Below, one piece after another: positions 1-9,622 of a stretch of 64,000 nt of DNA. A program made the translations under genes and the position numbers. Within the stretch, counting starts at the first letter, position 1. Each line of letters starts with the position of its first letter. The notes under the pieces are model-generated. The model had not been told where the DNA came from. It did not search any database and worked only from the letters and a program-made list of their open reading frames with translations. Location of the stretch: contig CAJMPR010000008.1 in NCBI GenBank assembly GCA_905215345.1, positions 108,174-172,173 of the forward strand. Reading direction: 5' to 3'. This DNA is from an uncultured bacterium (GTDB lineage: Bacteria; Bacteroidota; Bacteroidia; Bacteroidales; Bacteroidaceae).

Positions 1-1
1 T

Positions 2-1267
2 TATTCTTTCCTTTCCGACGTCGAAGATAAAGAGTTTATTTTCGACCCTAATTATCTGGAACTGATTATCAATAACCTGCTGTCCAATGCTTTTAAATAC
101 ACCGAGAACGGACAAAGTATCACGGTGAATTTAAAAGAAGAAGGCAACTGGCTGCTACTGCAAGTCAGCGATACGGGTATCGGTATTCCCATCAATAAAC
201 AGGGAAAAGTATTCGAACGCTTCTATCAGGTAGAAAGCGAACATATAGGCAGTGGAATCGGCCTTTCTCTGGTGCAGCGTTTGGTAGAACTGCATCACGG
301 GCGCATCGAACTGGAAAGCGAAGAAGGCAAAGGAAGCACCTTCTCGGTTTATTTGCCGCAGGATATTTCGGTTTACAAGCCCTCCGAGCAAGCTGTTACC
401 AACGTAAAGACAGAAGAAGAGCAAGTCTACTCCACCAACTCCAAAGAAATGTATTTCATAGATACGGAAAAGTTGGAAGGTGAAGCCATAGAAACAGGAG
501 ACAAAAAGCGCGGAACCATCCTGATAGTAGAAGATAACCATGAAATCCGCCACTACCTCCGTAGCGGTCTGGCGAAGTTGTTTAATATACTGGAAGCCGA
601 AAATGGCGAAGAGGCGTTAGAAAAGCTGAAAAACAATGAAATAGACATCATTATTAGCGATGTCATGATGCCTGTAATGGATGGTATAAAACTATGCAAA
701 AGTGTGAAGCAAAACATCCGTACCTGCCATATCCCTGTCTTTATCTTGTCAGCAAAGACAGATATCAAAGACCAGTTGGAAGGTTTGCAAATGGGAGCGG
801 ATGACTATATCCCCAAACCATTCTCCATTTCCGTACTTACTGCCAAAATACTAAATACAATGCGTACCCGCCGGCACATGCTCGAAAAGTATGCAAAATC
901 ATTGGAAGTGGAACCGGAAAAGATAACCTTCAATGTTATGGACGAAGAGCTGCTTAAACGTGCCGTATCCGTAGTCGAAGAGAACATAGACAACATAGAG
1001 TTTTCTACGGATGAATTCGCCCAGAAGATGAACATGAGTCGTTCCGGTTTACATCTGAAGCTGAAAGCAATCACCGGAGAGTCGGCAATCGACTTCATCC
1101 GCAAAGTACGGTTCAAGCGGGCTACCGAGCTCTTGAAGAGCGGGCGCTATACAATCTCCGAAATCAGCTTCATGGTGGGATTCAACTCCCCCTCTTACTT
1201 CGCCACTTGTTTCAAAAAGTATGTAGGCTGTTTACCAACAGAATATGTCAAGAAGCTCAAGGGATAA
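2..1267 (+). CDS. Hybrid two-component system sensor/regulator, 3' part only
   Basis: This is the C-terminal part of a one-protein sensor, kinase and transcription factor. The frame is open from base 2, so the start and the periplasmic sensor lie left of the window. The visible order is: end of the histidine-kinase ATPase domain (N box near bases 87-115, G1 box DTGIGI, G2 box GSGIGLSLV), a receiver domain with the phospho-acceptor in DIIISDVMMPVMDG, and a C-terminal AraC-type HTH ending near the stop. By position it corresponds to BT4663, the heparin/heparan sulfate regulator of B. thetaiotaomicron (from memory). It probably activates the lyase-SusCD operon that begins at 2081, on binding a heparan sulfate oligosaccharide in the periplasm. 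Confidence 0.95.
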   Translation, partial: YSFLSDVEDKEFIFDPNYLELIINNLLSNAFKYTENGQSITVNLKEEGNWLLLQVSDTGIGIPINKQGKVFERFYQVESEHIGSGIGLSLVQRLVELHHGRIELESEEGKGSTFSVYLPQDISVYKPSEQAVTNVKTEEEQVYSTNSKEMYFIDTEKLEGEAIETGDKKRGTILIVEDNHEIRHYLRSGLAKLFNILEAENGEEALEKLKNNEIDIIISDVMMPVMDGIKLCKSVKQNIRTCHIPVFILSAKTDIKDQLEGLQMGADDYIPKPFSISVLTAKILNTMRTRRHMLEKYAKSLEVEPEKITFNVMDEELLKRAVSVVEENIDNIEFSTDEFAQKMNMSRSGLHLKLKAITGESAIDFIRKVRFKRATELLKSGRYTISEISFMVGFNSPSYFATCFKKYVGCLPTEYVKKLKG

Positions 1268-1297
1268 AAAACAGAGAACAATCAACTTTTAACATTT

Positions 1298-1337
1298 GTG
1301 CCACTGAGGTGGCACAGTCGTGCCAATGGGATGGCAC
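1298..1337. repeat. Two tandem 18-bp palindromes between convergent genes
   Basis: GTGCCAC-TGAG-GTGGCAC lies at 1298-1315 and GTGCCA-n6-TGGCAC at 1320-1337, with a 22-bp start-to-start spacing. The pair sits in the 80-bp gap between the stops of two convergent genes, so it can act as a two-way terminator or RNA end-stabiliser. The spacing matches the phased array at 32057-32159, although the sequence differs. Confidence 0.75.
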
Positions 1338-1347
1338 AAATTTCGCA

Positions 1348-1812
1348 TCATATAGAAGTTCCCCAGTAATAGTCTTCAAAGTAAGCGTCGAACTCTACAG
1401 GAAAAGTAACTCCGCACTCCTTAAGAATATTCAATATACTCTGCTGTTCCAAAGGACTCAAAGCACGCTCACCGCTACGGACACGATAGAAAGTACGACG
1501 GCTGGAATTGTTTATAATCCGCGCCATAAGAAAGCGTGTCTGTCTGGCAGTGAGATTCTCCAGAATACCAAGAAAACCTTTGGCGTACCGCACCTTTGTA
1601 TCGGGGCAAAAATAAGGACATTCACCTTTCAAGTCCGCAAGATGCTTCAAGCTAAGAATACTATAATGTTTAATATCCGCCGGTGCACATTCCTCTGCCA
1701 ATCGTCTGAGGCAAGTCCCTGCTTTGGGACATTGGCTGTTTATGCACCATAAAAAGTTATTGGGTATTTGGGAGAAATCAAGCTCCTCTTCTTCTTTTTC
1801 TTTGTTTTTCAA
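1348..1812 (-). CDS. Small cysteine-rich protein of unknown function (DUF6078-like)
   Basis: A 154-residue cytosolic protein without signal peptide or membrane segment. Its N-terminal third carries a cysteine cluster (CINSQCPKAGTCLRRL, then CAPADIKHYS and GECPYFCP), which suggests metal binding or redox sensitivity. The C-terminal half is basic, with a helix-rich RRTFYRVRSGERALSPLEQQ segment. It resembles Bacteroides proteins annotated as DUF6078; I assign that name from memory. The only usable start in frame is TTG at 1812, because an in-frame TAA lies five codons upstream and no methionine follows soon after. A TAnnTTTG box at 1839-1846 sits at a suitable distance. It lies between the regulator and its target operon, but nothing shows a role in glycan use. 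Confidence 0.75.
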   Translation of the reverse strand: MKNKEKEEEELDFSQIPNNFLWCINSQCPKAGTCLRRLAEECAPADIKHYSILSLKHLADLKGECPYFCPDTKVRYAKGFLGILENLTARQTRFLMARIINNSSRRTFYRVRSGERALSPLEQQSILNILKECGVTFPVEFDAYFEDYYWGTSI

Positions 1813-1838
1813 TGGACTTTTTTTTTATTATTCAATGC

Positions 1839-1846
1839 CAAAGTTA
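1839..1846 (-). promoter_or_regulatory. Bacteroides -7 box for the DUF6078-like gene
   Basis: On the minus strand this reads TAACTTTG, which fits the Bacteroides sigma-AB -7 consensus TAnnTTTG. It lies about 27 bases before the TTG start at 1812. No convincing -33 box is visible. Confidence 0.45.
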
Positions 1847-2028
1847 CGGAAAAATGATATATGAACGAATAAAATCAAAAGATATATTATCGTGCCGACC
1901 CTCTTCCTAAAGATATCAGAACAGGTCATTTAAACAAATGTGGCAATCTTTTCAACAACTTTGATAATAATATTCAGATTTCAAAGAAAGCATGAACAAC
2001 CCTAATTACCTATTAAGAATCAATGTAA

Positions 2029-2036
2029 TATATTTG
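2029..2036 (+). promoter_or_regulatory. Candidate -7 box of the heparan sulfate operon
   Basis: TATATTTG fits TAnnTTTG and lies 45 bases before the lyase start at 2081. The -33 region is not conserved, as expected for a promoter that needs an activator such as the hybrid regulator upstream. The rest of the 268-bp gap 1813-2080 is AT-rich and shows no other gene. Confidence 0.5.
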
Positions 2037-2080
2037 CAGCAAGAAAATTTAAATTTTTACTAATAAAAAACTAATAAAGT

Positions 2081-4231
2081 ATGAAGAACACGTTTTTAAT
2101 CTGTTTGTTCGCTTTGTTTGCATTTTCCGGATGTGCAGACGACGAAGAAGATTTCTCAACTGGTGGGAACATCAGCCCGGAGTTAACTCCTGAGAACAAA
2201 GAGAATGCAGTATTAAATGCCGCAGTTTTTGAAAAACTCAACCTTGACTACCCAGGTTTAGAAAAAGTAAAGCAGTATTATGAAGCTGGTGAGAATTACC
2301 TGGCAGCCAGCGCCTTGTTGGATTATTACCGCACAAGAACCAATGTAGAAAATCCGGCATTGTCACTGCTGAACATTACACTCAACACGGGGAATAAAGA
2401 CAACAATTACAGTGATGGCGACCAAAACATTGCCGATTTCGCACTGGAATATCGTTTTTTCGTTAAAGGTTTCTACGAAGGCAGCGATAAAAAGCCCTAT
2501 TCGTTAGGTAAAGCCGGTAGCATTGATTGGAACAAAAACGCCAATGTAGGTGAAGAATATCTGAAACAACTCCACCGCCATCAATGGTTCGTTCCACAAG
2601 CCAAAGTTTACCGTGTGAGTCGTGAGGAGAAATACATCAATTCGTGGATAGAAATCTACAGCGATTGGATAGCCCAGAACCCTCAACCGGCAGAAGGTCC
2701 TAACACTACTTCATGGTGGCAACTCCAAGTAGCCAACCGCATTATTGATCAAGTACAATTATTGGAATATTTTAAACACTCCGACAATTTTACTCCCGAA
2801 TGGCTCACCACATTCCTGGCTTCATTTGCCGAGCAGGCAGATTTCCTGGTTAAATACCCTTATGACGAAAGTGGCAACATCTTGGTTACACAAGGCCAAG
2901 CATTGGTAACTGCCGGTGTGCTAATGCCGGAATTAAAAAATGCTTCAATTTGGATGAACACAGGATATGACATTGTGAATGCAGAAGTAGAAAATCAGTT
3001 TTTACCGGATGGCTGGCATAAGGAAATGTCACTCCATTATCACATCAGTGCTGTGGCCGATTTTTATGAGACTATGAGATTAACTCAGGCCAATAAACTT
3101 ACAAACAAGTTGAATCCCAACTTTAGCGAGTCTCTACGCAAAGCAGCTGAAGCAGTAATGCATTTCACATATCCTAATTACTTTACAACAGGTTCTGATT
3201 ACATTGTGCCCGCTTTCAATGATTCTTGGAAATCTAACTGGACTCGCTCCACTATCTCTAAAAACTTTATAAGATATGTAGAGCTATTCCCCGACAGCGA
3301 AGAGTTTAAGTACATGGCAACAGCCGCTAACGGTGGAAGTAGCCAGGGAAAAGCTCCTGGCAATGAAATGAAAATATTTGAAGACGCAGGTTACTATGTT
3401 ATGCGCAACGGTTGGGAACCTTCATCTACGGTTATGATTTTCAGCAACAACAAGAGCAATGATATATCTAAAGACTTAGAACGTTGGAGCCATAACCAAC
3501 CCGACAACGGAACATTTGAACTATACATCAATAAACGTAACTTCTTCCCAGACTCCGGTGTCTATACTTATAACTACAACCTCGGTAGCCAAGCAGGGAA
3601 AGACCGCTTATGGTTCCGCAACAGTGAAAGCCACAACACGCTGACTTTTGGAAAAATTACTGATGGCAGCAGGCAGGCATCAGACTTTACGAAGGCAGAG
3701 GGGCGACTTCTAAAGGCAGATAATGATGTACTTGTATTCGAGAACCAAGGTTACGACAACTTGAAACATCGCCGCGCTGTATTCTATGTGAACAAATCGT
3801 TCTTTGTATTGGTAGACGAAGGTATCGGCAATGCAACAGGAGATGTGCATTTAAATTTTAACCTATGTGATAAAACAGAGGATGCGACTTTAGACGCCGA
3901 CGCCAAAGGCGCACACACTAACTTCACGAATAATAATATCATCGTCCGCACATTTGCCGAAACCGGAAAAACGATTAGCTGTACCAGCAAAACCGGACGT
4001 ATTTCATACACAAGTTCAGAAAGCACTCCCTATCAAGAGCGGACAGCTTACTCCATAGACATGAATAAGGGAACCGATGAAACTGCCCGTTTCATCACCG
4101 TTATTCTTCCTGTAGACCAATACACAGGTGCCGAAAATATTTCAGCATCATTTGGTAATTGTACAGACAACAGCATATCAGTAGACGTTACAGTTAAGGG
4201 AGAAACTAAGACTTTATCTTATACTTTATAA
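2081..4231 (+). CDS. PL12-type heparinase II/III family lyase, surface lipoprotein
   Basis: A 716-residue lipoprotein. The signal peptide ends in the lipobox FSGC, followed by ADDEED, an acidic run typical of surface-exposed Bacteroides lipoproteins. An alpha/alpha-toroid lyase domain comes first (HRHQWFVPQAKVYRVS, SLHYHISAV), then the beta-rich C-terminal domain (HNQPDNGTFELYI, FFPDSGVY, ESHNTLTF). Conserved His, Tyr and Asn of this family act in beta-elimination of uronic-acid linkages. By order it matches BT4662, the surface heparinase of the B. thetaiotaomicron heparin locus. It is clearly paralogous to the lyase at 12845 (shared LNLDYPGLEKVK near the N-terminus). First gene of the operon, 18 bp before the next. 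Exact sulfation preference cannot be read from sequence. Confidence 0.88.
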   Translation: MKNTFLICLFALFAFSGCADDEEDFSTGGNISPELTPENKENAVLNAAVFEKLNLDYPGLEKVKQYYEAGENYLAASALLDYYRTRTNVENPALSLLNITLNTGNKDNNYSDGDQNIADFALEYRFFVKGFYEGSDKKPYSLGKAGSIDWNKNANVGEEYLKQLHRHQWFVPQAKVYRVSREEKYINSWIEIYSDWIAQNPQPAEGPNTTSWWQLQVANRIIDQVQLLEYFKHSDNFTPEWLTTFLASFAEQADFLVKYPYDESGNILVTQGQALVTAGVLMPELKNASIWMNTGYDIVNAEVENQFLPDGWHKEMSLHYHISAVADFYETMRLTQANKLTNKLNPNFSESLRKAAEAVMHFTYPNYFTTGSDYIVPAFNDSWKSNWTRSTISKNFIRYVELFPDSEEFKYMATAANGGSSQGKAPGNEMKIFEDAGYYVMRNGWEPSSTVMIFSNNKSNDISKDLERWSHNQPDNGTFELYINKRNFFPDSGVYTYNYNLGSQAGKDRLWFRNSESHNTLTFGKITDGSRQASDFTKAEGRLLKADNDVLVFENQGYDNLKHRRAVFYVNKSFFVLVDEGIGNATGDVHLNFNLCDKTEDATLDADAKGAHTNFTNNNIIVRTFAETGKTISCTSKTGRISYTSSESTPYQERTAYSIDMNKGTDETARFITVILPVDQYTGAENISASFGNCTDNSISVDVTVKGETKTLSYTL

Positions 4232-4249
4232 ACCAAAAACTATTATAAT

Positions 4250-6424
4250 ATGAAATCTAAATTGCTAAAAGCTGCAAGATTACTGAGTTTGCTCATAGTA
4301 ACTGCACTAACATTGCTCTTTGGTTCATGTGATGGAGCAGAGACTACAGATTCAACCGGGTTTATCCTACACTATTATGGTGTGACGGATATAGGTCCCA
4401 GTATGTCATACGAACTGCAAGCACCAAGCTATAAAGGCAGTGCACCCTACGACTTCAGCATTACAGGAGTCACTCTCAATAATGAGACCTATACTAATGC
4501 TGAAAATTTTGTGATAGATGCTGAAACAGGTGTTATTAAGATTCAGAATACTGAGTCAATGCCAACAGGTCTCTATAGTATTAGCGTAAGTTGTTATTCA
4601 AACAACAAGAACTATAATTTCAAAAATGCTGTACAAGTAAACATGCTATTGGCTGTGCCCGAAGGTGTCACGGTGGAACCGGCAGAAGTACTTGTTAAAC
4701 AAGAAGAAGAAAATTGGTGGAAAGCCAGCGCCAAAGTGATTACTGACGCTGAAAAACATGTGAGCATTATCAAATATGAATTTGCAGAGGATGATAGCAG
4801 AGAGTACCAAAAGTATTTCACCATTAAGGATGGTATTATTACTTTCAATCCCGACCAGAAAGATAATATTGTTCCGGGAGAAAAATATGTATTGAGCCTA
4901 AAGCTTGCAACCAAAGCAGGAGAGCATCTTTATCCGGATGCAGTAACATTCAAAGTGATTTCTAAACCATATAATCTGCAATATAAACCTAAAGAGGTAA
5001 AAGTAGAAAAAGACGCAGCATACGAATCACAGTTGCCCATCATTCAAGGTTCAGAGGGAATGGTTTATTCTATCAAGTCTGTTTCTCCAGAAGTGACCGG
5101 CTTTACAATTGATGAAAAAACCGGTAAAATCAGTATAGCCGAAAATAGTTTACCTACAATTGGCACCGTCTACAATGTAGACGTTATGGTAAGCAACGAA
5201 TACGGCAGTACGGAGTTTCCGAAAGCTTATACGGTAACTGTTGTAAACTTTATCAATCCTATTGATCCCGCAACTTTCAGCTATACAGTTCCAGAAACTT
5301 ATGAAGAAATGGAATATACAATACCAGTTGCAGCGGGGCTTGTCGGTGATGAGGTGGTATATAATTTTGCTGATGATAATCCAACTGCTATCAAAGAGCA
5401 GATTGAAAAAGGGAGCATGAACATTGATATAGAAAGCGGTGTAATTTCCATTGCAAAGAAAAACACGTTAGTACCAGATATCTATACCGTTTTTGTAAAA
5501 GCAAGCAATGTAAAAAACGAAGCTACAACTTCTTTCACATTAGAAATCAAGGCCAATCCGAATAAATTTACATTCCATTATGGAAACAATATTGGCTTAA
5601 CTCCAGCGGAAAGCTATGCCGACCAATTCTCGTTCAAAACACTTGACGCGTTGAAAGCTTACAATTTTATTCCGACTACGACTTTAGGTAAAAGAACTGC
5701 CACATGGAAAATTAAAGCTAAAATAGGTGGAAGTAAATTTATAACAGGGCAAGGAGCAGGAATTGACGAGACTACAGGAGAAATCAATGCAGGAACTATC
5801 ACAGGCTTCCAGACCGGACAAATGAAAATTGGAATGTTAGTAGTTGAAGCTACTTGTGGAAGTGGAAATTTGGCATATACTGTTACAGCTCCCGTATTTA
5901 TCAGAACTGAAGTAACCAAAAATAATGTACTAATAGACTACAGACCTTTTGCTATAAAAGTTAATCCTAAAAAAGGTGGAGAATCTGATGTCCCTACTTT
6001 AACAAGTCCGGATAACACTCTATTTGCCATGGATTATCGAAGAGATTTCTTCTACTTTGATATTGATTTGGACGAAACGGATGCGCTCATTGATAAACCA
6101 GGGCTTTTAAATGATGTCTGGACTTACTTCTATGAGACTTATCCCAAAATCGCAGTAAATACCGGTTCCAGGAAACCTGTATCAGCCTATGATAAAGACA
6201 AATTTGACAACTCTTCAAATTTAGATAAGACACTTTTATACATAAGACCTTCGGATAAGGTATTGGTAGTCAATAAAGATGTATGGAGGTCTACAGATGG
6301 CACATATGCCAATGGGGTATTTATAGGAGGAATGACTTACAAAACAGATGGGGCATCAGACCCTGTGAACTCTTCTTATCAATTTGCTCCCATTGCCGTT
6401 TGGTTCGACGAAAATTTTGAATAA
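4250..6424 (+). CDS. Surface glycan-binding lipoprotein of the heparan sulfate locus
   Basis: A 724-residue lipoprotein with lipobox FGSC near residue 27. The body is made of repeated Ig/cadherin-like beta modules. Recurring phrases such as IDAETGVIKI, IDEKTGKISI, IDIESGVISI and DETTGEINAG mark at least four repeats of about 90-100 residues, followed by a distinct C-terminal region rich in aromatic residues (RRDFFYFDIDLDE, SYQFAPIAVWFDE). No catalytic motif is seen. It sits just upstream of SusC/SusD, as BT4661 does in B. thetaiotaomicron (DUF4958 family, from memory). The likely role is to hold heparan sulfate at the outer surface beside the SusCD transporter. The ligand is inferred from the neighbours. 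Confidence 0.8.
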   Translation: MKSKLLKAARLLSLLIVTALTLLFGSCDGAETTDSTGFILHYYGVTDIGPSMSYELQAPSYKGSAPYDFSITGVTLNNETYTNAENFVIDAETGVIKIQNTESMPTGLYSISVSCYSNNKNYNFKNAVQVNMLLAVPEGVTVEPAEVLVKQEEENWWKASAKVITDAEKHVSIIKYEFAEDDSREYQKYFTIKDGIITFNPDQKDNIVPGEKYVLSLKLATKAGEHLYPDAVTFKVISKPYNLQYKPKEVKVEKDAAYESQLPIIQGSEGMVYSIKSVSPEVTGFTIDEKTGKISIAENSLPTIGTVYNVDVMVSNEYGSTEFPKAYTVTVVNFINPIDPATFSYTVPETYEEMEYTIPVAAGLVGDEVVYNFADDNPTAIKEQIEKGSMNIDIESGVISIAKKNTLVPDIYTVFVKASNVKNEATTSFTLEIKANPNKFTFHYGNNIGLTPAESYADQFSFKTLDALKAYNFIPTTTLGKRTATWKIKAKIGGSKFITGQGAGIDETTGEINAGTITGFQTGQMKIGMLVVEATCGSGNLAYTVTAPVFIRTEVTKNNVLIDYRPFAIKVNPKKGGESDVPTLTSPDNTLFAMDYRRDFFYFDIDLDETDALIDKPGLLNDVWTYFYETYPKIAVNTGSRKPVSAYDKDKFDNSSNLDKTLLYIRPSDKVLVVNKDVWRSTDGTYANGVFIGGMTYKTDGASDPVNSSYQFAPIAVWFDENFE

Positions 6425-6442
6425 CTAAAATACTAAAACATT

Positions 6443-9400
6443 ATGTATAAACCAACCTATCATACATTGAGCAAAAGAGGGTATATCACCCTCTTGGCTC
6501 TCCTCGTCTCTATCATCACCTTTGCACAAGGTGTGACAATAAAAGGAGTTATACTTGACGAGAACAAAGAACCATTAATTGGTGCTACTGTTCAAGTAAA
6601 AGGTGAAGCTACTGGTGCCGCAGCCGACTTAGATGGCAAATTTACCCTCAAAGCAAAGAAGAATGCCGTATTAGTAGTTAGCTATATCGGTTATTTGACA
6701 CAGGAAGTACGTCCGCAAGGCAAAACGGAACTTACCATCCAGATGACTCCTGACAGTAAAACTTTGGATGAAGTCATTGTAGTAGGTTACGGCACAATGA
6801 AGAAAAGTGACTTAACCGGCTCAGTAGCTTCCATTGCAGGTAAAGACGTGGAAGGTTTCAAGTCCAGTTCCATTGCCGGCGCCTTGGGAGGTCAGATTGC
6901 CGGTGTACAAATTACTTCTACCGATGGTACTCCGGGAGCGGGCTTCAACATCAGTATTCGCGGTGTAGGGACATTGACAGGAGATGCTTCTCCGCTTTAC
7001 ATTGTTGACGGCTTCGAAGTATCCAACATTGATTACCTCTCTCCCTCGGATATCGAATCTTATGAGATATTGAAGGATGCCTCTTCTTCCGCTATCTACG
7101 GTGCACGTGCAGCCAATGGTGTTGTATTAATTACTACTAAATCAGGCAAAGTAGGTAAAACGACCGTTTCTTACAGCGGTTCAGCTACCTACCGTAAGAT
7201 TTCCAAGACTTTGGACTTACTTTCTCCATACGAATTCGTAAAACTGCAAGGTGAGGTTAATGACCAGTACAGTAGCACTTACTTTAAAGAAGGAAATGAT
7301 ACGGATGGTAACCCCTACCGGTATCAAACACTCGATGACTATATCGGAGTAGGTGGAGTAGACTGGCAAAGCGAAACATTTAACCCGACCTGGTCTCAAG
7401 ACCACAACTTGAGCGTCATGGGTGGTACAGACAATACAAAATACAACGGTTCATTCTCCCGCTACGTTGAAAACGGTATCTTCAAAAACAGCGGTTTTGA
7501 CAGAACTACTGCTAAGTTCCGTTTGGACCAGAAGATTAATAAAAGTGTTTCATTCAATGTAACCGTAAACTATGCGATGACTAATCGCAAAGGTGTAGGT
7601 ACTTCAGGAGACTCAGGGCGTTTCAACATGCTGGCACAAATATTGAGTGCACGTCCTACTGGTGGTTTGAAACTGACCGATGAAGAATTATTGAACTCAG
7701 CCATTGACCCTGAAATGTTGAGTACCGGTGAAAGTTTAGCACAGGTAAACCCCATAAAGCAAACAGAATCGGTAACCAACGATAAACGTGCCGAAATGTG
7801 GTCGGCAAACGGTGCCTTGAACTGGCAAATAATCAAGGGGCTAACCTTCAAGACCAGCGGTTCTTATATTTCAACGAATACCCGCACGGATGTATTCTAC
7901 AAAGACGGTTCTAAAGAAGCTTATCGTAATGGTGAAAAGCCTTACGGTCGTACTCAGATGGGGAATGAGCGTCGTTGGACCAATACCAACAGCTTGATGT
8001 GGAAAGACAAGGTGAAGAAACATAATTATGACTTGATGGTAGCCCATGAGGTTTCTTTCAGAAGTTCAGAATATTTGCTGGGTGAAGCAATGGATTTCCC
8101 ATTCGACAACTTAGGCAATGACAACTTAGGTCTTGGCGCTACTCCAAGTAAAGTAAACACCGATTATTATGACAAGACTTTACTTTCTTTCTTTGCTCGT
8201 GCCAATTATAACTATGATAACCGTTATTTATTGACAGCTACAGTACGTACCGATGGCTCTACAGTATTCTCCAATAAAAATAAATGGGGCTTCTTCCCTT
8301 CATTCTCTGCCGCTTGGCGTGTATCCGAAGAAGCTTTTATGAAAGATATCAAATGGATATCTAACTTCAAGGTACGTTTAGGTTGGGGTATTGTAGGTAA
8401 TGACCGTATCAGCAATTATCTTTCCATGGATTTGTATACAGACAGCAAGTTTGGTATCGGCAATAACACAGTAACAGTATTAACTCCGAAGCAGTTGAAG
8501 AACTCTAACCTGAAATGGGAAGGTTCAAGTTCTGTAAACTTAGGTTTGGATTTAGGTTTCTTCGACAACCGATTGAACGTTACTGCCGATTTCTTTATCA
8601 AGAATACAAAAGACCTGTTGTTGGCACAATCACTGGCACATGCCACAGGTTTTAGCTCACAATGGCAAAACATCGGTAAGATTCAGAACAAGGGTATTGA
8701 ATTAAGTTTGACTTCTACAAACTTCCAGACTAAAGATTTCACATGGAGTACCAACTTCAATATATCTTTCATCCGTAACGAGTTGAAAGCGTTGGCCGAC
8801 GGTGCAAGCCACATGTACGCCCGTTCTGGTTTTGACAGTAACTTCACCAGTTACGATTACATTGCCAAGGTAGGCGAATCGTTAGGTTTGATTTACGGTT
8901 ATGAATTCGATGGTATCTATCAAAATGACGACTTCTATACAGATACAAATGGTAAACTAATATTAAAACCGGGCATCACGAACAACACACGTTACAATAC
9001 GGGTGAAAAAGGCACTCAGAATGGTGCTGTTCCCGGTGCTGTAAAATACAAAGACCAAGACGGTGATGGTGATATAACGACCGCTGACCGTACTGTGATT
9101 GGTAATGCTATGCCAAAATGGTTTGGTGGTATCACCAACACCTTCGAATACAAAGGTTTTGATCTGAGCTTCATGTTCCAGTTCAACTATGGTAATGACA
9201 TCTACAACGCTACCCGTCTATATGCTACTCAAAGTAGAAGTGGACGTCGTAACATGCTTGCTGAAGTGGCAGACCGTTGGAGTCCAACCAATGCATCCAA
9301 CTCGGTTCCATCTTATAGAGGTTACATCACAAATGACGTATATTCACGTTTCGTAGAAGATGGTTCATTCTTACGTTTAAAGAACCTGACATTAGGTTAC

Positions 9401-9604
9401 ACCTTACCGAAAAAATGGACAAATAAATTTCATGCTACCAGACTACGTGTATATGCTACTGGTCAAAACTTATTCTGCCTGAGCAATTACAGCGGTTACG
9501 ACCCTGAAGTAAACAGTCTGAGTAGCCCGATGATGCCGGGTCTGGACTGGGGTGCTTATCCTAAGAGTAAAGTATTTACAGTTGGTATTGACCTTCAATT
9601 CTAA
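6443..9604 (+). CDS. SusC-like TonB-dependent outer-membrane transporter
   Basis: A 1053-residue protein with a signal peptide, a carboxypeptidase-regulatory-like beta domain (TIKGVILDENKEPLIGATV, about residues 32-110), a TonB-box region (TLDEVIVVGYG), a plug domain (IRGVG...PLYIVDGFEV...YEILKDASSSAIYGARAANG) and a C-terminal beta-barrel ending in aromatic residues (FTVGIDLQF). There is no N-terminal STN signalling domain, in line with control by the hybrid two-component protein rather than an ECF sigma. With the SusD partner it imports oligosaccharides across the outer membrane using TonB energy. It corresponds by order to BT4660. Gaps to both neighbours are 18 bp. Confidence 0.95.
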   Translation: MYKPTYHTLSKRGYITLLALLVSIITFAQGVTIKGVILDENKEPLIGATVQVKGEATGAAADLDGKFTLKAKKNAVLVVSYIGYLTQEVRPQGKTELTIQMTPDSKTLDEVIVVGYGTMKKSDLTGSVASIAGKDVEGFKSSSIAGALGGQIAGVQITSTDGTPGAGFNISIRGVGTLTGDASPLYIVDGFEVSNIDYLSPSDIESYEILKDASSSAIYGARAANGVVLITTKSGKVGKTTVSYSGSATYRKISKTLDLLSPYEFVKLQGEVNDQYSSTYFKEGNDTDGNPYRYQTLDDYIGVGGVDWQSETFNPTWSQDHNLSVMGGTDNTKYNGSFSRYVENGIFKNSGFDRTTAKFRLDQKINKSVSFNVTVNYAMTNRKGVGTSGDSGRFNMLAQILSARPTGGLKLTDEELLNSAIDPEMLSTGESLAQVNPIKQTESVTNDKRAEMWSANGALNWQIIKGLTFKTSGSYISTNTRTDVFYKDGSKEAYRNGEKPYGRTQMGNERRWTNTNSLMWKDKVKKHNYDLMVAHEVSFRSSEYLLGEAMDFPFDNLGNDNLGLGATPSKVNTDYYDKTLLSFFARANYNYDNRYLLTATVRTDGSTVFSNKNKWGFFPSFSAAWRVSEEAFMKDIKWISNFKVRLGWGIVGNDRISNYLSMDLYTDSKFGIGNNTVTVLTPKQLKNSNLKWEGSSSVNLGLDLGFFDNRLNVTADFFIKNTKDLLLAQSLAHATGFSSQWQNIGKIQNKGIELSLTSTNFQTKDFTWSTNFNISFIRNELKALADGASHMYARSGFDSNFTSYDYIAKVGESLGLIYGYEFDGIYQNDDFYTDTNGKLILKPGITNNTRYNTGEKGTQNGAVPGAVKYKDQDGDGDITTADRTVIGNAMPKWFGGITNTFEYKGFDLSFMFQFNYGNDIYNATRLYATQSRSGRRNMLAEVADRWSPTNASNSVPSYRGYITNDVYSRFVEDGSFLRLKNLTLGYTLPKKWTNKFHATRLRVYATGQNLFCLSNYSGYDPEVNSLSSPMMPGLDWGAYPKSKVFTVGIDLQF

Positions 9605-9622
9605 TCATAAAATAGAGATAAC

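Noticed and set aside
1207..1752. A 181-residue open frame on the + strand over the DUF6078-like gene
   Set aside because: It is antisense to a better-supported cysteine-rich protein, overlaps the end of the regulator, and has no domain or signal.
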